This document shows, piece after piece, positions 1 through 8,336 of a stretch of 64,000 nucleotides of DNA; the stretch's first letter is position 1, and each line of letters starts with the position of its first letter. Source of the stretch: Vreelandella aquamarina (GTDB lineage: Bacteria > Pseudomonadota > Gammaproteobacteria > Pseudomonadales > Halomonadaceae); contig NZ_JABYQT010000002.1 of assembly GCF_020075495.1 (NCBI RefSeq), positions 186,001 through 250,000 of the forward strand, given 5' to 3'. The translations under genes were made by a program, and so were the position numbers. The notes beneath the pieces are model-generated. The model searched no databases, was not told the origin of the DNA, and saw only the letters and a program-made list of their open reading frames with translations.

Positions 1-479
1 TTGAGCGGGCGTTCGTAGCGCTCCCGGATCTGCTCGATCAGCGCGTCTTCATCATCCACGTTGAGTGCGTGGATCAGCAGTGATTTGCCATCCATGCGCA
101 AGTTGGCCGATACCGTCCCCGGCGTAAGGCTGATGGTGCTTGCCAGCAGCGTAATGGTGAAGCGCTCCTCCAGCATCAGCGGGTATTCGATGAAGTGCGG
201 CTTGAGCGTGCGCCATGGATTGGAAATCAGGTAGGCGACTTCGAAGTTGGCGGTGACGATATCGCCCAGCACGCGCAGCCCGTAGCGCAGCAGCTTGAAA
301 GGCTTCTTGATACTCGGCTTGGCGTCCCAGAAGCGGTAGGTCAGAAGCGGAATCAGCACAGCCAGCGCGCCGCCCAGCACAAACTGGCCAAACGCATAGC
401 TGCGCGCCAGCAGCAGCCATACGACAAGTAGCAGAATGGATAAAACCGGCGTGGGTAGCCAGGAACGCGGCGTAATCAT
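1..479 (-). CDS. mrpE: Na+/H+ antiporter subunit E (MrpE), partial
   Basis: Subunit E of the multi-subunit Mrp sodium/proton antiporter of the inner membrane. The start ATG at 477-479 overlaps the mrpD stop as ATGA, which shows translational coupling. The readable protein begins MITPRSWLPTPVLSIL and carries an N-terminal pair of hydrophobic segments, then a short soluble domain with a TITLLASTISLTPGT stretch, typical of MrpE. No stop is reached before the window's left edge, so the C-terminus is missing; MrpE proteins are usually about 160 residues, so only a few codons should be lost. mrpF and mrpG are expected beyond the edge. Confidence 0.9.
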   Translation of the reverse strand, partial: MITPRSWLPTPVLSILLLVVWLLLARSYAFGQFVLGGALAVLIPLLTYRFWDAKPSIKKPFKLLRYGLRVLGDIVTANFEVAYLISNPWRTLKPHFIEYPLMLEERFTITLLASTISLTPGTVSANLRMDGKSLLIHALNVDDEDALIEQIRERYERPL

Positions 480-1987
480 GAAGCCTCCTCGGCGGCAGGC
501 AGTAACGTATCAATCAGGCGTTGGGGATTGGCCAACTGGTCGGCGGTGGCCTGGGTGTACTCGCTGATCGGCCCGGCCAGCGCCACCAGCAGCGGGGCAG
601 CACTCAGTAGCCAGGCCACGCCAAACCACTGGCGGCGGGGTAACACGCTACCGCTCGGGCTTCCCAGGTGGCTTCGCCAGAACATGGTCGAGCCCGCCCG
701 GGAAAGCGCGATCAGCGAGGCCAGGCTTGCCAGCAGCAGAAGCGGCCACAGCCAGAGCCGCTGCGTGCCTTGCGCTGCATTGAGCACCAGCGCCTTGCCG
801 ATGGCGCCGGAAAGCGGCGGCATGCCGATCACCGCGATGGCGCCGATGAAGAACAGCAGGGCCAGCCCGGCGCCTTGCACCATGGGCCGCCCCTTGACGA
901 TCCGGGTGCCCGCCTTGCCGCGCTGCTGGCCGATCATGTCGGCCAGCAGGAAAAGCCCGCCGGTGATCAGCGTGGTATGAATCAGATAGTAAAGCAGCGC
1001 CGAGATGGCCGCCGGCGTGCGGATACCTACGCCAGCCAGCAGCGTGCCTACTGAAATCAGCACCAGGTAGGCGACCAGCAGGCGCAGGTCACGCGCGGCA
1101 ATCACCCCCGCGCCGGCCACGGCCAGCGTGGCAAGGGCCAGCCACCACACCCAGGGCTGCTCCAGGGCGAAAAGCGCGCCAGTGCTGTCGCTGAAAAGCA
1201 GCGTATAGACACGCAGAATGGCGTAGATACCGACCTTGGTCATGATCGCAAACAGCGCCGCAACGGGCGCCGGGGCGGCGGCGTAGGCCCGCGGCAGCCA
1301 GAAGTAGAGCGGCATGATGGCCGCTTTCAGGCCAAACACGACCAGAAGCATCAGTGCACCGGCACTTACCAGGCCCTGACGCTCGGCGGGAAGGCTGGCC
1401 AGGCGCTGTGCCATGTCGGCCATGTTCAGGGTGCCGGTCGCGCCGTAAAGGATGCCCACGGCAATCAGGAACAGCGAGGAGCCGGCCAGGTTCAGCACCA
1501 CGTAGTGGACGCTTGCCTGAATGCGTGCCTTGCCGCCTCCGTGAAGCAGCAGGGCATAAGAGGCCAGCAGCAGCACTTCGAAGAATACGAACAGGTTGAA
1601 CAGATCGCCGGTCAGAAACGCGCCGTTGATACCCAGCAACTGCCACTGGAACAGGCCGTGAAAGTTGCTGCCCTTTTCATCATCTCCCGCGCAGGCATAG
1701 ACCACCGCGCCAACGGCCAGCAGTGCCGTTACCAGCAGCATCAGTGCCGAAAGCCGGTCGAGTACCAGTACGATGCCAAAGGGCGGCTGCCAGTCGCCAA
1801 GGGCGTAGTAGACGATGTCGCCCTGAACGGCCACGCTGACCAGCCCAGTGGCGGCAGCCAGCGTGAGCAGGGTGGCAAGGATACTGACGATGCGCTTGTA
1901 GCGGATCAGGCCCTGACGCTGATAGAGCAGCAGGATGCCCGCAACCAGCGGCACGATGACGGGGAAAACAATCAGATGTTGCATCAT
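476..1987 (-). CDS. mrpD: Na+/H+ antiporter subunit D (MrpD)
   Basis: Polytopic membrane protein of 503 residues from the family shared with complex I subunits NuoL/M/N. In the Mrp complex it acts with MrpA as a proton/sodium-translocating subunit for pH and sodium homeostasis. The segment FNLFVFFEVLLLASYALLL and the following Lys-rich helices match the proton-conducting core family. The start ATG overlaps the mrpC stop (ATGA), and its own stop overlaps mrpE in the same way, so the operon is tightly coupled. The length is normal for MrpD. Confidence 0.95.
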   Translation of the reverse strand: MMQHLIVFPVIVPLVAGILLLYQRQGLIRYKRIVSILATLLTLAAATGLVSVAVQGDIVYYALGDWQPPFGIVLVLDRLSALMLLVTALLAVGAVVYACAGDDEKGSNFHGLFQWQLLGINGAFLTGDLFNLFVFFEVLLLASYALLLHGGGKARIQASVHYVVLNLAGSSLFLIAVGILYGATGTLNMADMAQRLASLPAERQGLVSAGALMLLVVFGLKAAIMPLYFWLPRAYAAAPAPVAALFAIMTKVGIYAILRVYTLLFSDSTGALFALEQPWVWWLALATLAVAGAGVIAARDLRLLVAYLVLISVGTLLAGVGIRTPAAISALLYYLIHTTLITGGLFLLADMIGQQRGKAGTRIVKGRPMVQGAGLALLFFIGAIAVIGMPPLSGAIGKALVLNAAQGTQRLWLWPLLLLASLASLIALSRAGSTMFWRSHLGSPSGSVLPRRQWFGVAWLLSAAPLLVALAGPISEYTQATADQLANPQRLIDTLLPAAEEAS

Positions 1988-2316
1988 TCACGGTCTTCCT
2001 TTTTGCCGTCCACGTGATCGTTACCCGCTTCACTGCGGGCACGCATGGCAAGAATCACCACGAACGCGGTCATGGCAAAGCCGATGACGATGGCCGTGAG
2101 TACAAGCGCCTGAGGCAGGGGGTCGGCGTAGTTGCCGTCACCGTGCACGATAGCGGCGCCGTCGGTGGTCAATCCCCCCATGGAGAACAGGAACAGGTTC
2201 ACCGCGTAGGAGGTCAGCGTAAGCCCGACCACCACGGGAAAGGTGCGCCCGCGCAGTGTCAGGTAGAGGCCGCAGGCGGTAAGCACGCCGGTAGTAATCG
2301 CGTAAAGGGTCTCCAT
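1984..2316 (-). CDS. mrpC: Na+/H+ antiporter subunit C (MrpC)
   Basis: NuoK-like small subunit of 110 residues with three predicted membrane helices, part of the Mrp antiporter. The start [10 protein letters not shown] was chosen because its ATG overlaps the mrpA stop; a longer frame upstream is only the overlap with mrpA. The C-terminal tail is charged (RARSEAGNDHVDGKKEDRE), as usual for a cytoplasmic end. The stop overlaps the mrpD start. There is no separate mrpB gene because that subunit is fused to MrpA. Confidence 0.93.
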   Translation of the reverse strand: METLYAITTGVLTACGLYLTLRGRTFPVVVGLTLTSYAVNLFLFSMGGLTTDGAAIVHGDGNYADPLPQALVLTAIVIGFAMTAFVVILAMRARSEAGNDHVDGKKEDRE

Positions 2317-5156
2317 CAGCGAGGCTCCTTGGCAGGTGTCGGGGCGGGCGTATCGGGCTCTTTGGGGTCGGTCACCGGACGGTGCGCGGTGGTGACCTTG
2401 CCCAGGTTGGCAAGAATCATCAGCGTGGCACCCACTACCGCCAGATACACTCCTAGATCGAACAGCAGGGCAGTGGCCAGCTCGAACTTGCCGATGCCCG
2501 GCAAGCTGAAATAGCCAAACGCCGAGGTCAGGAACGGATAGCCAAACAGCCAGCTGCCAAGCCCGGTCAACGTGGCGATGGCGACACCGACCACGGCCAC
2601 CGGTTGGAAGGGGAAGTCCAGGCGAGCCTGGGCCCACTCCACGCCGCGCGCCATATAGAGAAGAATCAGCGCCACTGCGGTAATCAGGCCGGCAATGAAG
2701 CCGCCGCCCGGCTGGTTATGCCCGCGCAGGAAGATAAACGCCGAGACCAGCAGCGCCAGCGGCAGCAGGGTCATGGAAATCGAGGTCAGGATGGCCGGGT
2801 AGCGGTCCGGCGACCAGACGCGGCCTTCACCGTCGCTGTGCGGCATGAACAGGCGCAGGCGGTTTAACAGCTTGAAGATTGCCAGACCCGCCAGCGCCAG
2901 CACGGTGATTTCGCCTAGGGTATCGAAGCCGCGGAAATCGACCAGAATGACGTTCACCACGTTATGGCCGCCGCCGCCGGGTACGCTGTTGGCCATGAAG
3001 AAGCTGGAGATCGACAGCGTTTCACGCGTCATGACCGCATAGTTGAGGCTGGCCACCACCATTCCCAGGGCGCCTGCCAGCAGCATGTCGCGCACGTTGC
3101 GCAGGGGGCTTGATTCGCGCGGCGTTCGCTGGGGCAAGAAGAACAGTGCCAGCATCAGCAGGATCATGGTCACCACCTCGACGGAGAGCTGGGTAAGCGC
3201 CAGGTCGGGGGCAGAGAAGCGGGCAAAGGTCAGCGCCACGAAAAGCCCGACAATCGACAGCATCAAGAGCGATATCAAGCGATAGCGATGGGTGGCCGCG
3301 GTGGCGATACCGCCAAAGATCAGCATGGCCGCGCCAAACACCAGAATGCCATCGGACGGCTGATTGCTCTTGCTGCCCGACAGGATATCCATCTGTGCCA
3401 AGCCCAGCACGCCCATGCACAGGGCGGCCAGCAGCAGCCAGCTCATGAAGCGCTGCAGCGAGTTGCCATCCAGCGCGGCCATGGTCTGCTCGGCGCGATA
3501 GCCCAGCGTCATCATGAAACGCTCGAACACGCGGCGTGCATCCACGCTTGCAAATGGCTGCAGAAAACGGCGCAGGTCAGCGTGGCGCCAATACATCATC
3601 AAGCCCAGGGCAAAAGCTACAAGGCTCATCACCAGCGGCAGGTTGACGCCGTGCCAGATGGCCAGATGGAAATCCAGCGGCTCGCCCAGAACTGCCTGGG
3701 TGGCCAGATCCAGCAGGTTGGTGGCAAAGAATGCCGGGAACAGGCCGACCACTACGCACAGCGCCACCAGGATTTCCACGGGCAGGCGCATCAGGTGCGG
3801 CGGCTCGTGAGGCTTCTTGGGCGATGCTTCCTTGGCCGGCTTGTAGAATACCGCATGCACCAGGCGAACCGAGTAGGCAACCGACAGGACGCCGCCTATC
3901 GCGGCCAGCACGGGAATCAGCCAGCTGAGCCCGCCAAGCACCGGTGTTGCCAGGGTTTCGGTAAAGAACATCTCCTTGGAAAGAAAACCGTTGAACAGTG
4001 GTACGCCCGCCATGGCCGCTGCTGCCAGGGTAGACAGCAATGCGGTGACCGGCATGGTCTTGCGCAGGCCTCCCAGCAGCTTGAGCTCGCGCGTGCCGGT
4101 TTCGTGATCGATGATGCCGGCGCTCATGAACAGCGCCGCCTTAAAGGTGGCGTGATTGATGATATGAAACAGCGCCGCCAGCACCGCCATGGGGCTGCCG
4201 ATGCCCAGCAGCACGGTGATCAGCCCCAGGTGGCTGATGGTGGAAAACGCCAGAATGGCTTTCAGGTCGGTCTTGAACAGCGCAAACCAGGCGCCGTAAA
4301 GCAGCGTGATCGAACCCACCAGCGGTACCACGACGCTCCACAGCTCGCTGCCCGCAATGGCCGGGTGCAGGCGCGCCATCAAGAAGATGCCGGCTTTCAC
4401 CATGGTGGCCGAGTGCAGGTAGGCCGACACCGGGGTCGGTGCCGCCATGGCGTGGGGAAGCCAGAAATGGAAGGGGAACTGGGCAGATTTGGTAAACGCG
4501 CCCAGCAGCACCAGCGCCAGCATCAGCGGGTAGCGGCCGTCGGCCACGATCTGCGCACCGCTTGCCAGCACATCGTCCATTCGGTAGCTGCCGGCCATGT
4601 CGCCCAGCAGCAAGAGGCCAGCCAGCAGTGCAAGCCCACCGGCACCGGTAATGGTCAGCGCCATCCGCGCGCCCTTGCGTGCATCGCCCCGGTACGACCA
4701 AAAGCCAATCAGCAGGAAAGAGGAAAGGCTGGTAAGTTCCCAGAACAGCCAGAGCAGTATCAGGTTGTCGGACATCGAAATGCCGACCATCGAGGCCATG
4801 AAGAGAATCAGAAAGGCGTAGAAGCGCCCGTAGGGCTCATCCTTGTCAAGGTAGAAATGGGCGTAGAGCAGAATCAGAAGGCCAATGCCCAGAATCAGCA
4901 GGTTGAAAAGCAAAGAGAGCCCGTCGAGGCGAAAGGCCAGCTCAAGCCCGAGTTCAGGCAGCCACGGCACGCTGACTCGAAGCGCCTCGCCATCGAGCAG
5001 GCCAGGCAGTTGCATCAGCGTAAGCAGCAGGGCAATCGCCGGCACGATGCCCGTGGCAAGCGAGCACAGCGTGCGACCGCGTTGGGCAGTGAGTGCCGGC
5101 ACCAGTACGCCCAACAGGGGCAGTAGGGCTATCCACAGCAGTGTCATGGGTTCCAT
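2316..5156 (-). CDS. mrpA: Na+/H+ antiporter subunit A/B fusion (MrpA)
   Basis: Largest Mrp subunit, 946 residues with the start used here. The N-terminal two thirds is NuoL-like, with many helices and the [20 protein letters not shown] quinone-oxidoreductase-type signature. The C-terminal third carries the MrpB-like part ([14 protein letters not shown]), so A and B are fused as in proteobacterial group 2 Mrp operons (A'CDEFG). This gene leads the operon. An in-frame TTG at 5165 and an ATG at 5147 are alternative starts; none has a clear ribosome binding site, so the exact N-terminus is uncertain. The product sits in the inner membrane and expels Na+ in exchange for H+. Confidence 0.93.
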   Translation of the reverse strand: MEPMTLLWIALLPLLGVLVPALTAQRGRTLCSLATGIVPAIALLLTLMQLPGLLDGEALRVSVPWLPELGLELAFRLDGLSLLFNLLILGIGLLILLYAHFYLDKDEPYGRFYAFLILFMASMVGISMSDNLILLWLFWELTSLSSFLLIGFWSYRGDARKGARMALTITGAGGLALLAGLLLLGDMAGSYRMDDVLASGAQIVADGRYPLMLALVLLGAFTKSAQFPFHFWLPHAMAAPTPVSAYLHSATMVKAGIFLMARLHPAIAGSELWSVVVPLVGSITLLYGAWFALFKTDLKAILAFSTISHLGLITVLLGIGSPMAVLAALFHIINHATFKAALFMSAGIIDHETGTRELKLLGGLRKTMPVTALLSTLAAAAMAGVPLFNGFLSKEMFFTETLATPVLGGLSWLIPVLAAIGGVLSVAYSVRLVHAVFYKPAKEASPKKPHEPPHLMRLPVEILVALCVVVGLFPAFFATNLLDLATQAVLGEPLDFHLAIWHGVNLPLVMSLVAFALGLMMYWRHADLRRFLQPFASVDARRVFERFMMTLGYRAEQTMAALDGNSLQRFMSWLLLAALCMGVLGLAQMDILSGSKSNQPSDGILVFGAAMLIFGGIATAATHRYRLISLLMLSIVGLFVALTFARFSAPDLALTQLSVEVVTMILLMLALFFLPQRTPRESSPLRNVRDMLLAGALGMVVASLNYAVMTRETLSISSFFMANSVPGGGGHNVVNVILVDFRGFDTLGEITVLALAGLAIFKLLNRLRLFMPHSDGEGRVWSPDRYPAILTSISMTLLPLALLVSAFIFLRGHNQPGGGFIAGLITAVALILLYMARGVEWAQARLDFPFQPVAVVGVAIATLTGLGSWLFGYPFLTSAFGYFSLPGIGKFELATALLFDLGVYLAVVGATLMILANLGKVTTAHRPVTDPKEPDTPAPTPAKEPR

Positions 5157-5312
5157 CCAGCGCAATTAAAACTAAAAAATGCCACCTGGCCGCCCGAAGG
5201 CGTGCCGGTGGCGCAGGATACGTTAAGTGAAACAAGAGGATATCACTTGTATGGTCGTTATGGGGTTTTAGTATAAAGTGGTGCGGTAAACCGTTCAGAG
5301 ACTCCTTGCTCC

Positions 5313-6191
5313 ATGAGTGAACCCTTCAATACCTGGCAGGATCGCTTCGAAAATCTGCGTACCAACAAGATTTTCGAAGGCGTTGTCATCTCCATCATTG
5401 TGCTTTCCGCCCTGGTGATTGGCGCGAAAACCTACGAAGAGACGTCACGTATAGAGCAGTGGCTGCTCTATCTCGATATTGCCGTCACGATATTTTTCCT
5501 GATCGAGATTTTGATCAGAATGGCCGCCGAACGCAACTTGATCAGCTTCTTCAAGAAGGGCTGGAACGTGTTCGACTTCCTGATCGTGACCGCAAGCCTG
5601 ATCCCCATGGATGACTCGGAGATGGTGTTGCTGGCGCGACTGTTGCGAATCTTCCGGGTATTGCGCCTGGTATCCATGATTCCCGAGCTGCAGATGCTGC
5701 TGGTAGCCTTGATGAAATCCATCCCCCGGATGGGTTACGTTGCTCTGTTGATGTTTATCATTTTTTATATCTATGCCGCGATCGGCAGCTTCCTCTTTCA
5801 TAATGTGGACGAAGGGCTGTGGGGTAACATCGCGCTTGCCATGCTGACGCTCTTTCAGGTGGCCACTTTCGAAAGCTGGGCAACGGCAGTGCTGTATCCC
5901 ACCATGGAGGTCTACCCCTACGCCTGGATCTACTTTCTCACCTTCATCTTTCTGAATGCCTTTATCTTCCTGAACATGATGATCGGCATCGTGCTGGACG
6001 TCATGCAAAAGGAAAGTGCCCAGATGGCGCTGGATAACGGCGAAGGTGAAGAAGCCGAACTGCAGGCGCTGCGCAACGATGTGCACGGGCTCAAGGCCCA
6101 ACTCGATCGCATGGAGGCTGCGCTTGTGCAGCGTGATCCGTCTTTAGCAGAGTCGACACCGGCGCCCCACCGTGAAGAGAGCAGCCGGTGA
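5313..6191 (+). CDS. Bacterial voltage-gated sodium channel (NaChBac/NavBac family)
   Basis: Six-helix ion channel of 292 residues that should form homotetramers in the inner membrane. The S4 voltage sensor has Arg at every third position (R109, R112, R115, R118). The pore carries FQVATFESWAT, so the selectivity filter is T185-F186-E187-S188-W189-A190; NaChBac and its relatives usually have TLESW. After S6 (NAFIFLNMMIGIVLDVM) comes an acidic neck and a heptad-like helix (LQALRNDVHGLKAQLDRMEAAL) that fits the tetramerising C-terminal coiled coil. It is divergent from the Mrp operon, which suggests a sodium re-entry route. The 5 bp gap to the convergent next gene shows no terminator. Confidence 0.93.
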   Translation: MSEPFNTWQDRFENLRTNKIFEGVVISIIVLSALVIGAKTYEETSRIEQWLLYLDIAVTIFFLIEILIRMAAERNLISFFKKGWNVFDFLIVTASLIPMDDSEMVLLARLLRIFRVLRLVSMIPELQMLLVALMKSIPRMGYVALLMFIIFYIYAAIGSFLFHNVDEGLWGNIALAMLTLFQVATFESWATAVLYPTMEVYPYAWIYFLTFIFLNAFIFLNMMIGIVLDVMQKESAQMALDNGEGEEAELQALRNDVHGLKAQLDRMEAALVQRDPSLAESTPAPHREESSR

Positions 6192-6196
6192 GACTG

Positions 6197-7099
6197 CTAC
6201 TTGTCGAGTGAAAACGCGTAGGTCAATTTGCCGCGCTCGGAGAGCAGTTTTTCAAGCGCCTTGTCATTGAAGGCGGGTAGCTGGCCCATGTCCCGTGCGG
6301 TCAGCGGCCCCGTGGCGGTATCGGCAATCACGGTGTCGGCGGGCACCTCGACCATCAGTGTTGCCGCTTGAATAACGGCCTCGCGATAGCCTTCCCGGGT
6401 GCTCAGGTCCAGCGCGTCAAGCGGCAGTTGGGCAGCAAGCCACTGGCCCCAGTAGAACTCCAGAAACGGCGGCGGGGTGGAGGGTTTCTTGTACCCGACA
6501 CCACGTGTGAAATAGACCAGCGAGCGGTAGGCGTCATCTGCCTGAGCGTCACGCCCCAGCCGTTCAGGCAGCTCTTCAGGTGTGATGGGCCCGTCGGGCG
6601 CATCCAGCCAGACCAGACGCTCCTCCTGCATGGTCGCCCAGAAGCTCTCCATATCCGGCAGGTCGCTGAAGTCGTGGGTAATCAGCACCGGTACGCTGAG
6701 CTCGCGCCCTTCAAGGGCCAGGTAATTGCTGAAGGTATGGTGGCCATCGGTCAGGTACATGTCGCCATCTGGCGCCATCACGACGGTTTTCATATCCTCT
6801 GGATGCGTGCCGAGGGCAGCGGTGCAGGTAAAGCTATCGGTATCCTTTAAAGAAGACGCCTCGTCAAATAGATCAATGCCACCCTGACCCCCGGTTTCAC
6901 AGAACTCGTCAAAAAACTTCTCACGATCCACCGCGAAGCGTCCCTGCTTGTAATCCATCTGCCGATAGCCAAGAGCAGGCTGTGTCGGGTGCAGCTCGCC
7001 TATGGCAACGTGGCGGATATCCAGCGAATCCGGTGTAACCGCCACGGCCAGGCCGGGCGCCAGGGGCAATAGCGCCAGCAGCGTCAACGCACGTTTCAT
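6197..7099 (-). CDS. Exported ParB/Srx-fold protein (ParBc_2-like), function unknown
   Basis: Protein of 300 residues with a clear Sec signal peptide (MKRALTLLALLPLAPGLAVA), so the mature part is periplasmic or secreted. The start at 7099 was preferred to a longer frame because of the ribosome binding site GGAGAG and the signal peptide. The body resembles the ParB/sulfiredoxin N-terminal fold family: a VAIGELHPTQ opening like the ParB strand, then a DGHHTF motif at residues 118-123 in the place of the ParB/Srx active loop. Two cysteines (C67, C92) could form a disulfide. Whether it binds nucleotides or nucleic acid is unknown; the export signal argues against a partition role. It is convergent with the sodium channel. 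Confidence 0.75.
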   Translation of the reverse strand: MKRALTLLALLPLAPGLAVAVTPDSLDIRHVAIGELHPTQPALGYRQMDYKQGRFAVDREKFFDEFCETGGQGGIDLFDEASSLKDTDSFTCTAALGTHPEDMKTVVMAPDGDMYLTDGHHTFSNYLALEGRELSVPVLITHDFSDLPDMESFWATMQEERLVWLDAPDGPITPEELPERLGRDAQADDAYRSLVYFTRGVGYKKPSTPPPFLEFYWGQWLAAQLPLDALDLSTREGYREAVIQAATLMVEVPADTVIADTATGPLTARDMGQLPAFNDKALEKLLSERGKLTYAFSLDK

Positions 7100-7168
7100 G
7101 CATCTCTCCAGGATTGTCATCGTTGCTAAACCAGCAGGCAACGATACGGATCAATGATGACACTCCCT

Positions 7169-8155
7169 TTACGCTCGATGGAGAAGGCGCTGATGAACGC
7201 GCCGATACTCCCGAGGCGCTATACCATACTCCCGCTTGAACGCCGTGGCGAAGTTGGTCGCGTTGGTATAACCAGCCAGCGCAGCGGCAGCGTCTATGCT
7301 GATGGCCTGCTGCGCCAGGGCGTTTCGGGCCAGGGCAAGGTGATGGCGGCGCAGAAAACTCCCTAGCGCTTCGCCCTGCTGGTGATAAAAGCGTCGTTGA
7401 AGGGTGCTCACGCTCATGCCCAGCTGCTTGGCAAGCGCTGTCTGGGTCACGCCTTTCGCCTGGCCGCTGTCAATCAGGTGCATGAGCCTGGCCAGGCGGT
7501 GATCGGGCATGGTGGGGGCTTTAGAGCGTGGATACGGTCGAGGCAGACAGGCCAGCGCTTCACCCGCGAGCATCGTTGCAAGCCCTGCAAGCTGCAGGCG
7601 TGCTGCGGTGTCGTGAGGTGCTTTTTCATCGGTTGAGAAAAGGCGCAAAGCCAGTGCGAAGAGCCCTGAAGAGGGCGTCCAATGGCTGAGCGTTGGCGCC
7701 CCCTCTGTGCAGGTCAGAAGTTCGCGATATCCGTGGCGGTCAAGCCAATGAGGCGAGAGGGTCAAGGTCAGCGTGCGTTCGGACACGCCCGCTTGGCCCA
7801 GGCGCGTGAAGCTGGCTGCTGCAGGCAGGATGACCAGTAAACCGCAGTGGGAGGCATCGACGCCCAGGCGAGTTTCCGACGCGCCATAGCGCACGCGCGC
7901 CGTTCCACCCATTACCAGAGCAATCTTGACACCTGCCGGCAGTACCGCCTGGCTGGTCAGGCCGAACCGATCCTGAACATCGGCCAGACGCAGCTGCATA
8001 CCCGGTTCGATCTCTGCCACCCACATTCGCCCGGTCAACGGCGCTGAACGCTGATCCCAGGCGGGCGCTTCGAGCCGTTGGCGCTTGACGAGCGGAGCGG
8101 AAAGCGTGCGCAGATCGGCGGCGCTGATCTCGTGTATGGCTGACGTTTCGCCCAT
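7169..8155 (-). CDS. AraC-family transcriptional regulator (PchR-like)
   Basis: Regulator of 328 residues. The C-terminal third has the two helix-turn-helix units of AraC proteins (TQTALAKQLGMSVSTLQRRF, then AALAGYTNATNFATAFKREY). The N-terminal part is a ligand-sensing domain without a recognised motif. The start at 8155 has AAAGGA six bases upstream; the longer frame reading through 8338 has no such site. It is divergent from a TonB-dependent siderophore receptor, the arrangement of PchR-type activators that turn on receptor genes when the cognate ferric siderophore is present. The ligand identity cannot be read from sequence. Confidence 0.88.
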   Translation of the reverse strand: MGETSAIHEISAADLRTLSAPLVKRQRLEAPAWDQRSAPLTGRMWVAEIEPGMQLRLADVQDRFGLTSQAVLPAGVKIALVMGGTARVRYGASETRLGVDASHCGLLVILPAAASFTRLGQAGVSERTLTLTLSPHWLDRHGYRELLTCTEGAPTLSHWTPSSGLFALALRLFSTDEKAPHDTAARLQLAGLATMLAGEALACLPRPYPRSKAPTMPDHRLARLMHLIDSGQAKGVTQTALAKQLGMSVSTLQRRFYHQQGEALGSFLRRHHLALARNALAQQAISIDAAAALAGYTNATNFATAFKREYGIAPREYRRVHQRLLHRA

Positions 8156-8277
8156 GTATGTCCTTTTGCTGAAGTGAGTCCTGATACGCCCATTTGCCGC
8201 GTTTGCAAAGCAAGCTGCCCGGTATGCAAAGGTGCCACGAACGAGTGGATGGCATAATGCGCTGCCGTAAATTTTAT

Positions 8278-8298
8278 TGCAACGGATTCTCATTCGCA
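8278..8298. promoter_or_regulatory. Putative Fur box
   Basis: The 21-base site TGCAACGGATTCTCATTCGCA is an imperfect dyad (6 of 10 pairs match) and shares the TTCTCATT core common in Fur sites. It lies in the AraC/receptor divergent region, 39 bases before the receptor start, where iron-dependent repression is expected. The match is partial, so this is a candidate only. Confidence 0.4.
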
Positions 8299-8336
8299 AA
8301 AAGGCGTTAAACCAGAGGAGCCACAAGGGGAACAGC

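Noticed and set aside
3288..5126. Long plus-strand frame of 612 codons opposite mrpA
   Set aside because: It is antisense to a well-conserved mrpA, is very rich in Gln, His and Arg, and lacks any recognisable domain; a shadow of GC-rich codon use.
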